Positions 54,422 to 62,803 of a stretch of 64,000 nucleotides of DNA are shown in pieces. The translations under genes were made by a program, and so were the position numbers. Source of the stretch: DATBVX01 sp963724625 (lineage in GTDB: Bacteria > Pseudomonadota > Gammaproteobacteria > Steroidobacterales > Steroidobacteraceae); NCBI GenBank assembly GCA_963724625.1, contig CAVRVO010000013.1, positions 496,001 to 560,000 of the forward strand, written 5' to 3'. The first letter of the stretch is position 1, and each line of letters opens with the position of its first letter. The notes under the pieces were generated by a model. It saw only the letters and a list, made by a program, of their open reading frames with translations. It was not told the DNA's origin and searched no databases.

Positions 54422-54450
54422 AAAAAGGACGGGCCTCGAAGCGCCCGTCC
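54422..54450 (-). terminator. Intrinsic terminator of the GlcG/HbpS-like gene
   Basis: GGACGGGC (54427-54434) and GCCCGTCC (54443-54450) form a perfect 8-bp stem with an 8-nt loop. On the minus strand it ends in five T residues (54426-54422). It lies just after the stop of the gene ending at 54462. Confidence 0.85.
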
Positions 54451-54461
54451 CGCCCATACGG

Positions 54462-55244
54462 CTAGTGGACCTTGGGAAGGTCAGAGGTATCGTTGTTGAG
54501 GCATTCGGGATGACCAAAACCACCGGCACTGACGCCAGTGCCGCCGCTTGGATTCGCCGTGATATCGAAGATGATATTGTCCGGCCGATCGGCATCCCCG
54601 GACACGCCACCCACACCCAGCAGATTGTCCAGGTGCAGATTGTTCCGCACGCGCCAGGCGATGCGATGATCGGCGCAGGAAGTGTCGCCGCTCACGCCCA
54701 CCGCACCGACTATGCGGGCCACCTGGTTCTGCACGCTGTACAGCCCCAGGCCACCACCGAACACGTTCACGCCGCCGATCTTCTCGCCCACCATCGGGTC
54801 ATTTCGCGTGCCGTAACGTGACGAAGGCCCTTGGTACGCGACGCTGGTCCTGACCGGGTTGCTCTCCTGCAATCCGAACAAGCTCCCGCCCGGCTGTACG
54901 GCTGAGTAGAGATTCGCCGTAGACAGCGCCAGACCGTCAAGGCCAAAAGCGTTGGCGGTATTGGCCTTCTGAGCCGAAATCACGCGGCTGCCCGGCCACT
55001 GCGAACCACGATCGGTGCCGGAAAACGCGACGGCGCAAACGACGCCATCCCGATCCACGATCGTGGCCCACATGTCGAAGTTCAAGCCACTGGTTTCGGC
55101 AGCCACCGCCGATTTCAACGCCGCTTTCAGAGCACCCTGACCCGGCAGATTCTGGCAGTTGTTCTGCTCGTCGCTGTTGGCAAGCAGGGTCCCGGAAGCG
55201 GTCAGACATAGAACAATAAGAACGGATTGAGCAATTCTTTTCAT
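54462..55244 (-). CDS. Exported GlcG/HbpS-family (DUF336) protein
   Basis: A 260-residue protein with a signal peptide (MKRIAQSVLIVLCLTASGTL) and a DUF336/Haem_degrading core: ATIVDRDGVVCAVAFSGTDR, SRVISAQKANTANAFGLDGL, GGVNVFGGGLGLYSV and RIVGAVGVSGDTSCADHRIA. HbpS-type members bind heme or small ligands; others of this family lie in glycol and aromatic catabolic clusters without known function. GAGGAGG precedes the ATG. It has its own terminator and stands between the aldo/keto reductase and ligC. Confidence 0.85.
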   Translation of the reverse strand: MKRIAQSVLIVLCLTASGTLLANSDEQNNCQNLPGQGALKAALKSAVAAETSGLNFDMWATIVDRDGVVCAVAFSGTDRGSQWPGSRVISAQKANTANAFGLDGLALSTANLYSAVQPGGSLFGLQESNPVRTSVAYQGPSSRYGTRNDPMVGEKIGGVNVFGGGLGLYSVQNQVARIVGAVGVSGDTSCADHRIAWRVRNNLHLDNLLGVGGVSGDADRPDNIIFDITANPSGGTGVSAGGFGHPECLNNDTSDLPKVH

Positions 55245-55421
55245 GACGTCCTCCTCTATAAGGTTGTTAGGGGTTGGATTCCTCCCTTTAAGACGGAAAC
55301 GGCACGATCTTTAGCTCAATGGAAGTCCGTATCGGGAACAACAAATGTCCGTACCGGAGGTTCTCTGATACGCGCTCTCGAGAGAGGAGCGCCGATGGCG
55401 GGTCAGGCCGAACTCGACGTT

Positions 55422-55454
55422 GCGATGTCAGCACCTGAACGGCGCTGACATCGC
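55422..55454 (-). terminator. 11-bp inverted repeat after ligC
   Basis: GCGATGTCAGC (55422-55432) and its exact complement (55444-55454) flank an 11-nt loop and begin one base after the ligC stop. It lacks a T-run, so it may act as a Rho-dependent or RNA-stabilising 3' structure for the ligIABC transcript. Confidence 0.55.
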
Positions 55455-55455
55455 A

Positions 55456-56403
55456 TCAGCTCTTCTTCAGGGCCTGCTCCAGGCGATCGAGGGTCTGCAT
55501 GGCCGGCAGGACCTGGCGAACACTCCCATTCGGTTCGCGCTTCTCGCGAATGGCCGCGAAGAATTCCCGGTCCTGCAGCTCGATGCCGTTCATGGACACG
55601 TCGACTTTCGAGACGTCGATCGGATTGTTCTTACCGTCCAGCAGTTCGTCGTAGCGCGCGATGTAGGTGCCGTTGTCACAGATGTAGCGGAAGAACGTGC
55701 CAAGCGGGCCGTCATTGTTGAAAGACAGTGACAACGTGCAGATGGCTCCCGAAGGGACCTTCATGCCGATGCTCATGTCCATCGCAATGCCAAGCGCCGG
55801 ATGAATCGGACCCTGCAGTGCGTGAACCTGCGAAGCGGTTTCCCCGGTCTGGTACTGGAAGAGGTCGACCGTATGACACGCGTGGTGCCAGAGCAGGTGA
55901 TCGGTCCAGCTGCGCGGCTTGCCAAGCGCATTCATGTTGGTGCGCCGGAAAAAATACGTCTGCACGTCCATCTGCAGAACTTTCAGTTCGCCGGCCTTGA
56001 TGCGCTTGTGAATCCATTGATGGCTGGGATTGAAGCGCCGCGTATGCCCCGCCATCGCGACGAGGCCGGTTTCCTTCTGCAAACGGACCACGCGCTCGGC
56101 GTCGGCGAGGTTGTCAGCCATCGGGATCTCGACCTGCACGTGCTTGCCCGCGCGTAAGCACTGCTCGGTCTGCTTCGCATGCATCTGCGTCGGCGTGGCA
56201 AGAATTACCGCTTCAACACCTGGACGGGCGAGGCTTTCGGCGAGATCGGTCGTCCAGTGAGGTATCGAGAATTTCTTCGCGACTTCTGCCGTGGAATCCG
56301 CGCTGCCGCCGGCGAGCGTCACGACCTCGATGCCGTCGATCTTCTGCATCGCCTCCAGATGCTTCACGCCGAAGGCTCCCTGCCCTGCCATGCACACTTT
56401 CAT
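55456..56403 (-). CDS. ligC: 4-carboxy-2-hydroxymuconate-6-semialdehyde dehydrogenase
   Basis: NADP-dependent enzyme of the Gfo/Idh/MocA family oxidising the hemiacetal of the LigAB product to 2-pyrone-4,6-dicarboxylate. The dinucleotide motif is MAGQGAFGVKHLEAMQKI; the family EKP position reads EIPMADNLADAERV, and GHTRRFNPSHQWIHKRIKAG and RSWTDHLLWHHACHTVDLF are typical of LigC. At 315 residues it matches the Sphingobium enzyme. Its ATG shares one base with the ligB stop (TAATG). Confidence 0.94.
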   Translation of the reverse strand: MKVCMAGQGAFGVKHLEAMQKIDGIEVVTLAGGSADSTAEVAKKFSIPHWTTDLAESLARPGVEAVILATPTQMHAKQTEQCLRAGKHVQVEIPMADNLADAERVVRLQKETGLVAMAGHTRRFNPSHQWIHKRIKAGELKVLQMDVQTYFFRRTNMNALGKPRSWTDHLLWHHACHTVDLFQYQTGETASQVHALQGPIHPALGIAMDMSIGMKVPSGAICTLSLSFNNDGPLGTFFRYICDNGTYIARYDELLDGKNNPIDVSKVDVSMNGIELQDREFFAAIREKREPNGSVRQVLPAMQTLDRLEQALKKS

Positions 56404-57324
56404 TACGCGGCCCTCCGTTTGCCGACCATGCGCGTCTTCTTCCTCGCGACCACTCGCTTACCCCGCCCGACCTTGCGAGGCCTGGTTTCGTTCTCGAGAA
56501 TAATGTGACCCAGCGCCGTGTTCGAGGTGGGCACGTGATAAAAGCGATACACCTCGCGCACCTTCGCATCGAGCGCACCGCGCGCGATCAGCCACATCAC
56601 CAGCTCGATCGCCTCCGACCCCGCCTCGCGTACGTATTCCAGGAACGGAATCTTCGTGAGCGCCACCGGATCCTTGACCAGCTTGTCGAGGAAATTCTTA
56701 TCGAACTTCCGGTTGATGAGACCCGCGCGCGGACCCTGTAGCTGGTGCGACATGCCGCCGGTGCCGAAGATCACGACGCGCAAGTCCTCCGCATACGTCT
56801 CCACGGCCCTGCGGATCGCTTTGCCAAGATGAAAGCAGCGATTGCCGGTCGGCGGCGGATACTGCACGACATTCACCGGCAGCGGGATGATCTTGCACGG
56901 CCATTCTTGCGGCTGGCCGAACATGAGTGACAGCGGGCACGGTGAGGCCGTGATCGACGTCCATCTTGTTGACGATGGTGAGATCGAACTCATCGAGGAT
57001 CACCGACTGCGCAATGTGACACGCGAGCTCCGGGTGTCCCTTCACGACTGGCACCGGCCGCGGACCCCAGCCCTCGTCCGCCGGCGGAAATTCCGCCGCG
57101 CATCCGAGCGCGAAGGTGGGAATGATCTCGAGCGAGAACGCAGAAGCGTGATCGTTGTAGACCAGGATGATGACATCCGGTTTCAGGTCCGCGATCCACT
57201 GCTTCGAGCGCTCGAAACCCTTGAAGACGGGTGCCCAATAGGGCTGCTCGGTCTTGCCAAGATCGATGGCCGCCCCGATGGCCGGCACGTGCGAGACATT
57301 CACGCTGGCAATGATCTTAGCCAC
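56403..57324 (-). pseudogene. ligB: Protocatechuate 4,5-dioxygenase beta subunit, one-base frameshift near 56,937
   Basis: Catalytic subunit of the type II extradiol dioxygenase opening protocatechuate (or gallate) between C4 and C5 with Fe(II) and O2. From GTG 57324 the N-terminal half is canonical (SHVPAIGAAIDLG, PDVIILVYNDHASAFSLEII, GWGPRPVPVVKGHPELA, MDVDHGLTVP), with iron ligands His12 and the His of NDHASAF. An extra base in the C-run at about 56,937 then moves LSLMFGQPQEWPCKIIPLPV through GTGGMSHQLQGPRAGLINR and the C-terminus to another frame. The 922-nt span has one base too many; repaired it would be 306 residues. The tail is longer and more basic than usual. The GTG overlaps the ligA stop by 8 bp. 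Confidence 0.92.
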
Positions 57325-57760
57325 GGCGCTTGCGCTCCGCCTTGGTGCGGCCGGGCTTGCGCCCGGACTTGCTGCGGTTGCCTTCGACCGATCGCCCGCC
57401 ATGCATCATCATCTGTGCATACTGCTCCTGCGTCGACCCGGTCATCAGCGCCGCGACGTGCTGGAACGAGAGCCCGTCGGACGAAAAGAGCTTGGCAAGA
57501 AAATAGATATTCCCACCCAGCTCGATCATGCGGTTCCAGTCGCGTTTCAGCACCGCTTCGCGCTGCTCCTGCGTCATGGGGAATTTCTTCAGATAGGCGG
57601 CTTCGTTTGCTTTGAACTCGGTGCGGTTCTCGGGCTTCATCAGCGACATGCAGAACATGTTGAGGTGATAGCCCTGCCGCGAGCGCTGCATGTCGAACAG
57701 GATGGTGCCGGGAATGTCGTTGAATTCATCCGACGTTCCGGCTGGCGGAGTCTTGCTCAT
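57317..57760 (-). CDS. ligA: Protocatechuate 4,5-dioxygenase alpha subunit
   Basis: Small helical LigA subunit capping the active site of LigB. Family features are GTILFDMQRSRQGYHLNMFC, the FKANEAAYLKKFPMTQEQR block, AVLKRDWNRMIELGGNIYFL and SFQHVAALMTG. From ATG 57760 it is 147 residues, close to the ~140 of known LigA, with a basic tail (about 25 residues, GRKPGRTKAERKRRG) beyond the usual end. AAGGGAA precedes the ATG. It lies between ligI and ligB in one transcription unit. Confidence 0.94.
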   Translation of the reverse strand: MSKTPPAGTSDEFNDIPGTILFDMQRSRQGYHLNMFCMSLMKPENRTEFKANEAAYLKKFPMTQEQREAVLKRDWNRMIELGGNIYFLAKLFSSDGLSFQHVAALMTGSTQEQYAQMMMHGGRSVEGNRSKSGRKPGRTKAERKRRG

Positions 57761-57774
57761 GGTTCCCTTGTCTC

Positions 57775-58650
57775 TCAAGCGTCGAAGCGATACAGGCGTT
57801 GCGGATTATCCACGAGGATACGCTTTCGCGCGTCGACATCCGGTGCGAACAACGGGATGAGATCGACCAGGTCCCCGTCATTCGGCATGTGGCGTGAAAT
57901 GTTCGGGTGCGGCCAGTCCGTGCCCCACAGGACGCGATCCGGCGCGGCGTCGATCAGTGCCTGCGCAAATGGAACCGCATCAGTGAAGGGTGGACCCGCG
58001 CTCGAGATGCGCTCGGCGCCGCAGATCTTCACCCAGCAATCCTCGTGATGACGCGCGAGATCGAGCAGGCGCTGAAACGGCTCCTGCTGCAGCCCGTCCT
58101 TCGTAGGCACGCGTCCCATGTGATCGATGATGAAAGGCACCGGCAGCCGGTGCAGCATCGGAGCGAATTCGACCAGGTCCGAGGCGTCGAAGTGCAGCAC
58201 GACATGCCATCCGAGCGGTTTCACGCGCTCGATGACGCGCCGAAACTCGTCCATGTCGGGGACCCCGCCGAGATGCTTGACGAAATTGAAGCGCACGCCC
58301 CGGCACCCGCCCGCGTGCAGGCGCTCAAGGTCGCGTTCGGTGAATGAATCATCGGCATTGGCAACGCCACGATAGCGGCCGCCACTCTGGGCAATCGCAT
58401 CGAGAATCACCGTGTTGTCCCGCCCGTGGCAGCTCGCATTGACGAGCACCGCGCGCTCGAGCCCTAAAGTTCTTTGCAACTCCCTGAATTTCTCGAGTGG
58501 CGCGTCCGGCGGCGTATAGGTGCGATCCGGTGCGTACGGGTACTTATCGCCCGGCCCGAAGATATGACAATGCGCATCGCACGCCCCGGGTGGGGGCGAG
58601 TACTTGGGCTTGCGCGGGTTCGGATCGGGTGCTTTGCAGGTCGGAATCAT
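57775..58650 (-). CDS. ligI: 2-pyrone-4,6-dicarboxylate hydrolase
   Basis: Metal-independent amidohydrolase-superfamily lactonase opening 2-pyrone-4,6-dicarboxylate to 4-oxalomesaconate. Visible are the N-terminal CDAHCHIFGPGDKYPYAPDR, ERAVLVNASCHGRDN, HVVLHFDASDLVEF and FIIDHMGRV segments and the catalytic Asp in VLWGTDWPHPN. At 291 residues it is full length. First gene of the minus-strand ligI-ligA-ligB-ligC operon; only 44 bp separate it from the divergent aldehyde dehydrogenase gene, so both promoters must be packed there. Confidence 0.95.
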   Translation of the reverse strand: MIPTCKAPDPNPRKPKYSPPPGACDAHCHIFGPGDKYPYAPDRTYTPPDAPLEKFRELQRTLGLERAVLVNASCHGRDNTVILDAIAQSGGRYRGVANADDSFTERDLERLHAGGCRGVRFNFVKHLGGVPDMDEFRRVIERVKPLGWHVVLHFDASDLVEFAPMLHRLPVPFIIDHMGRVPTKDGLQQEPFQRLLDLARHHEDCWVKICGAERISSAGPPFTDAVPFAQALIDAAPDRVLWGTDWPHPNISRHMPNDGDLVDLIPLFAPDVDARKRILVDNPQRLYRFDA

Positions 58651-58694
58651 TGGATTTGTTATCGTAGCACCGCCTCCCGGTCAGATAACCTTCC

Positions 58695-60126
58695 ATGAGC
58701 GAACAACAGCCGATCCGCAGCGATTTTGAACACCTGATCAACGGCGAGCTGGTAAAGAGCGCTGCATCGATCGAGGTGATCAACCCTGCGAACGAGGAAG
58801 TGTTCGCGCGCGCGCCCAGTGCGAGCCGCGCGCAGCTCGACCAAGCAGTCGCTGCCGCGCGGCAGGCGTTTTCATCCTGGTCCCGCGCCTCTTACGAGGA
58901 GCGGGCCGCGCTGCTCCGCCGACTCGGTGAGAAACTGCGCGCCCACCAGGAGTCGCTCGCCGAGCTCCTCACGCGCGAGCAGGGCAAACCCCTCGCGCAA
59001 GCACGCGATGAGATCGGCCGTGCTTTCAGCCAGTCCGAAGGCATGACGCGTATTGCCATAGAGCCGGAGATCCTCGTCGAAGACGCGCAGCGCCGTATCG
59101 AGCTGCACTACTACCCCCTCGGCGTCGTCGGCATCATCACGCCGTGGAATGCGCCCATCAATCTGGCGGCAGGTCCACTGACCTCCGCGCTCTACACCGG
59201 CAACACCGTGGTTCTCAAGCCGTCCCCTTACACGCCTCTCAGCACGCTCAAGATCGGTGAGTTGGCACGTGACATCTTTCCTTCCGGCGTAGTGAACATT
59301 CTCGCGGGCGGCGATGAGCTCGGCGAGTGGATGACCGCGCACCCTGGCATCGACAAGATCTCCTTCACCGGTTCCATCGAGACGGGAAAGAAAGTGATGG
59401 CGAGTGCCGCGGGCAATCTCAAGCGCATCACGCTCGAGCTCGGTGGAAACGATGCCGCGATCGTGCTCGACGATGTGGATGTGAAGGCGGTCGCTCCAAA
59501 GCTCTTCTTCGCGGCCTTCGTGAATAGCGGCCAGGTCTGCATGGCGATCAAGCGCATCTATGCCCATGAGAGCATCCATGAAGCGCTCGCCGAAGCCATC
59601 GCCCAAGAAGCCCGTAAGGTCAAACTTGGCGATGGCCTCGATCCAACCACGCAGATGGGACCGATCCAGAATCGCGAGCAGTACGAGCGTGTTGTTGCAA
59701 TCCTTGACGAACACGCGCCGAAGCGGAGCACGAATACGCGCCGGTGGTGAGGTGCCCGATCGGCCGGGCTATTTTGTCGCACCGACTGTCGTCACCGACA
59801 TCTCCGAGGACAGCCGTCTCGTCACCGAGGAGCAGTTCGGCCCGATCCTGCCGATTCTGAAATACAGCGACATCGAAGATGCGCTGCGCCGCGCGAACGA
59901 CACCCGCTACGGATTGAGTGGTTCGGTCTGGAGCGCAGATCCCGAACGCGCCGCCCGAATTGCGGCGCGCCTCGAAGTCGGCACCGCGTGGGTCAACCAA
60001 CACCGCGCGACGGCGGCGAATGTTCCGTTCGGTGGCGCCAAGGAATCCGGCATCGGCCGGCAGTACTCGTCGCTCGGCCTGAAGGGATATCTGGAGCCGC
60101 GCGTCATCAGCATTCTGAAGACGTAG
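58695..60126 (+). pseudogene. Aldehyde dehydrogenase, one-base frameshift near 59,715
   Basis: NAD(P)-dependent ALDH superfamily enzyme. N-terminal and catalytic domains are intact in the first frame: LGVVGIITPWNAPINLAAGP, the general base Glu249 in ITLELGGNDAA and the nucleophile Cys282 in NSGQVCMAIKRIY. After ILDEHAPK the frame must move by one base to continue with GARIRAGGEVPDRPGYFVAP, EEQFGPILPILKYSD and the C-terminal GGAKESGIGRQYSSLGLKGY. The 1,432-nt span carries one extra base; repaired it is 476 residues. Its place beside ligI suggests an aromatic aldehyde such as vanillin, protocatechualdehyde or syringaldehyde (inference). Confidence 0.9.
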
Positions 60127-60164
60127 GGTAGTCCCGACCGGATGGATAGTTTCGCGACCGTCCC

Positions 60165-61376
60165 CTACCCAGCCGCACGGGCGGTGCGATAGAAGTTTCC
60201 GGAGCGGATCCGCACCAACGCCTGGTCGGGATCGAAATTGACGCCGAGCGGATCCCCACCCTTGGCGACGATCTCCATCTGCTGCGCGAGCAGACGGCGC
60301 TGCATCATGATGCCGCGATCGCTCGTCACCAGGTGTTCCTCCGAGTGCAGTGAAATTGGCCCCTGCCCCGCCTGCGCTTCGTAGTCCCCGGGCGCGCGCT
60401 GATGCTCTTCTTCGGTCATCTGACCCCAGCTCTTACCGTTCAAGCGCATTTCCCAGAGCGACTGGCCCTTCGGCAGCTTCATGGCGAAGGCCTGCACGTA
60501 ATGCGAATCATCGACTGGCACGACCCAGGAAATGCCCGATGACTGACCGGAGCGCATGCCGATATCGGGCACGCTCATGATGTTAGGCATCAGCCAGGAT
60601 GATATGCGGTCGACCTCGCGGCCATCCTCGAGCTGACGAATCGCGGAATAACACACGCCGTGATCGGCCTGGAAGAAATCCACTTTCGGCATCAGTGCAA
60701 ACTGGGCGTGAAACTGGATACCGCTGATGGTCGAATGCAGTACGTGCACATGAAACGGGTCCATGACGTTGTCGTTCATGTGCAGCCAGCTGTACGGCAG
60801 CACCGCAAGACTCGCATCACCGGTCGCGCCGAAGCCTCCCACGTCCGACCATAGGACAACATCGGCGTCGAGCGTTTCGAGGTTGTCGTAACGGGGCAGG
60901 ATGGGCTTCTTCTCGGGCGGGCCGAGATAAGCAAACACCAGTCCGTAGCGTTCTTCGAGGGGATACCACGGTTGGCGTGCTGCATCCCGGTGCCGGCCGC
61001 CTTCCGGTTCGCAGGGCTGCTCCAGGCAACGCCCCTGCACATCGAACAGCCAGCCGTGATAACAGCAGCGGATGCCTTCGGCTTCGACTCGGCCGTAGAA
61101 CAGGGACGTGCCTCGATGCATGCAGCGCGGGTACACCAGCCCCGGCCGGCCCTTACCGTCCCGGAACAAGATCAGATCCTCACCGAGAACGCGCACTTTC
61201 TGCGGCAGATCGCTGAGGTTCCTGGATGCCGCAATCGGCTGCCAGTAGCGACGCATCAGCTCGCCACAAGGCGTTCCCGGCCCGACCTCCGTCAGGAGCT
61301 TGTTGGCCTGCTGCGGCCGCCGCCCGTAGGCGGTGCCCTCATCGACTCGCGCGTCGGTATTGGCATCATTCGCCAT
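60165..61376 (-). CDS. Rieske non-heme iron oxygenase, phthalate dioxygenase / DDVA O-demethylase type
   Basis: A 403-residue terminal oxygenase. The Rieske 2Fe-2S ligands are Cys85-x-His87 in PRCMHRGTSLFY and Cys104-x2-His107 in RCCYHGWLFD. The mononuclear iron site is NVMDPFHVHVLH, with bridging Asp206, His209 and His214. The type resembles LigXa and phthalate 4,5-dioxygenase oxygenases, which hydroxylate or O-demethylate aromatic acids. No matching reductase or ferredoxin gene is within the window, so the electron partner must be elsewhere. It converges with the aldehyde dehydrogenase gene. Confidence 0.9.
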   Translation of the reverse strand: MANDANTDARVDEGTAYGRRPQQANKLLTEVGPGTPCGELMRRYWQPIAASRNLSDLPQKVRVLGEDLILFRDGKGRPGLVYPRCMHRGTSLFYGRVEAEGIRCCYHGWLFDVQGRCLEQPCEPEGGRHRDAARQPWYPLEERYGLVFAYLGPPEKKPILPRYDNLETLDADVVLWSDVGGFGATGDASLAVLPYSWLHMNDNVMDPFHVHVLHSTISGIQFHAQFALMPKVDFFQADHGVCYSAIRQLEDGREVDRISSWLMPNIMSVPDIGMRSGQSSGISWVVPVDDSHYVQAFAMKLPKGQSLWEMRLNGKSWGQMTEEEHQRAPGDYEAQAGQGPISLHSEEHLVTSDRGIMMQRRLLAQQMEIVAKGGDPLGVNFDPDQALVRIRSGNFYRTARAAG

Positions 61377-61484
61377 CGCTTGTTCTCCACTCGTCCATTC
61401 GCAATTGCAGCCGTCGTCGGCTCAGGCGATCCTACGCCAACCGTTTATTCTCTTGAATCCTCACCGTCCGGGAGTGGAATACCC

Positions 61485-62087
61485 ATGATCAAGCTCTATG
61501 GCCAGGTGCGCTCTCGCGCGAGTCGCTGTCTCTGGGCGCTGGAAGAAATTGGCGTGCCCTATGAGCTCGTGCCGATCGACACCAGCAAGGGCGATAACGA
61601 CAAGCCCGAGTTCCTGGCGATCAACCCCAACGGCCGCATTCCGGCACTCGTCGACGGCGATCTGAAGTTGTTCGAGTCGATGGCAATCAATCTGTATCTG
61701 GCACGCAGGTACGGCAAGGATCTCTGGCCGTCCAACGACCCGGCCCAGGCCCACGCTCTGCAGTGGAGTTTCTGGGGCACGGCAGAAGTCGAGCCGTTTC
61801 TCATCGCCCTGCTCGTGCAGGCGATTTTCACGCCCGAGGACAAGAGGCAACCCGAGCGGGCGCAGGAAGCACGCGATGCGCTCGTGCCGCGCCTCACGGT
61901 GTTGAACGACCACCTCAAGGACCGTCCTTACGTGCTCGGCCCGAAGTTCACGATCGCCGATCTCAATGTGGCTTCGATCTTTTCCGTGGTCGACCTGATC
62001 AAGTTCGATCTGGCTCCATACTCCAACCTGAAGAAATGGGTGGATGGCTGCCTCAGCCGGCCGGCTCGCCAGAAACTGATGTCATAG
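61485..62087 (+). CDS. Glutathione S-transferase
   Basis: A 200-residue GST: thioredoxin-like N-terminal domain (IKLYGQVRSRASRCLWALEE, NPNGRIPALVDGDLKLFESM, with the cis-Pro in IPALVD and the gamma-glutamyl-binding ES) and an all-helical C-terminal domain (VLGPKFTIADLNVASIF, N-capping box T-I-A-D). GSTs include the LigE/LigF/LigG enzymes of lignin beta-aryl-ether cleavage, but the family is broad and this sequence does not identify the reaction. ATG 61485 follows GGGAG. It is divergent from the Rieske oxygenase. Confidence 0.9.
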   Translation: MIKLYGQVRSRASRCLWALEEIGVPYELVPIDTSKGDNDKPEFLAINPNGRIPALVDGDLKLFESMAINLYLARRYGKDLWPSNDPAQAHALQWSFWGTAEVEPFLIALLVQAIFTPEDKRQPERAQEARDALVPRLTVLNDHLKDRPYVLGPKFTIADLNVASIFSVVDLIKFDLAPYSNLKKWVDGCLSRPARQKLMS

Positions 62088-62113
62088 GAGGCTCTGCACA
62101 GGTGCGGAGCTTG

Positions 62114-62701
62114 CTAGCGCTCGAGCTCCCAGAGCTGCGTGACGACACCGCGCCTGAGCTGCATGCCGCCACCCAGCGCCGTGAAACGGCGCCCAAGCCG
62201 TTCCCGGTACCATGCGGCGGGACGCAGCCTGACATCGCCATCGGTGTACGACTGATCACAGTGCTGATCCCAGTCCTCCTGCGTCAGCGCGCTGAAATAG
62301 AGCACGCGACCGGTGAGGCGCGCGAGGTTCGCCATGGCCCGCTTCGCCTCGCGATCGTCGAGGTACTGCAACACGTCGTAGCAGATCACGAGATCGAACG
62401 GCTCGCGCGCTCGATAGGTGGCGAGTGATCCCTGAACCCAACCGAACCGCTTGCAGAGATAGGAGCTCACTTCCAGCCCGACGTATCGGGCACGGGGAAA
62501 ACGCCGCCGCAGCGGAACGCGCAACCACCCTACTCCGCACCCGGCATCCAGAATCGAACGTACTGGAAGATCGAGATAGGCAGCAAAGCTCGCGATGAAC
62601 TCGCCCCGGCGTGCCATCTCGCGGCGCGAAGTGACTGCGGTGCGCGCATTGCCGTAGTAACGGCGGTAATACGCGATGTCGAATCTGGTTTCACTTTTCA
62701 T
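62114..62701 (-). CDS. Class I SAM-dependent methyltransferase, small
   Basis: A 195-residue protein with motif I SILDAGCGVGWLRVPLRRRF, an acidic ligand near ARYVGLEVS, and VICYDVLQYLDD as motif II. The substrate is unknown. Its C-terminal part (HCDQSYTDGDVRLRPAAWYR) resembles methyltransferases of small-molecule metabolism. It converges with the GST gene and is divergent from the SnoaL-like gene. Confidence 0.82.
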   Translation of the reverse strand: MKSETRFDIAYYRRYYGNARTAVTSRREMARRGEFIASFAAYLDLPVRSILDAGCGVGWLRVPLRRRFPRARYVGLEVSSYLCKRFGWVQGSLATYRAREPFDLVICYDVLQYLDDREAKRAMANLARLTGRVLYFSALTQEDWDQHCDQSYTDGDVRLRPAAWYRERLGRRFTALGGGMQLRRGVVTQLWELER

Positions 62702-62803
62702 CGAGCGCAGAAGGCTAGATCATGGTACTGGTTGAAGCAAAGTCGCTCAGCCCGCGCCATGGCGAGAGCGACACCGACCCCATCCAGACAGCGAGACCCA
62801 ACG

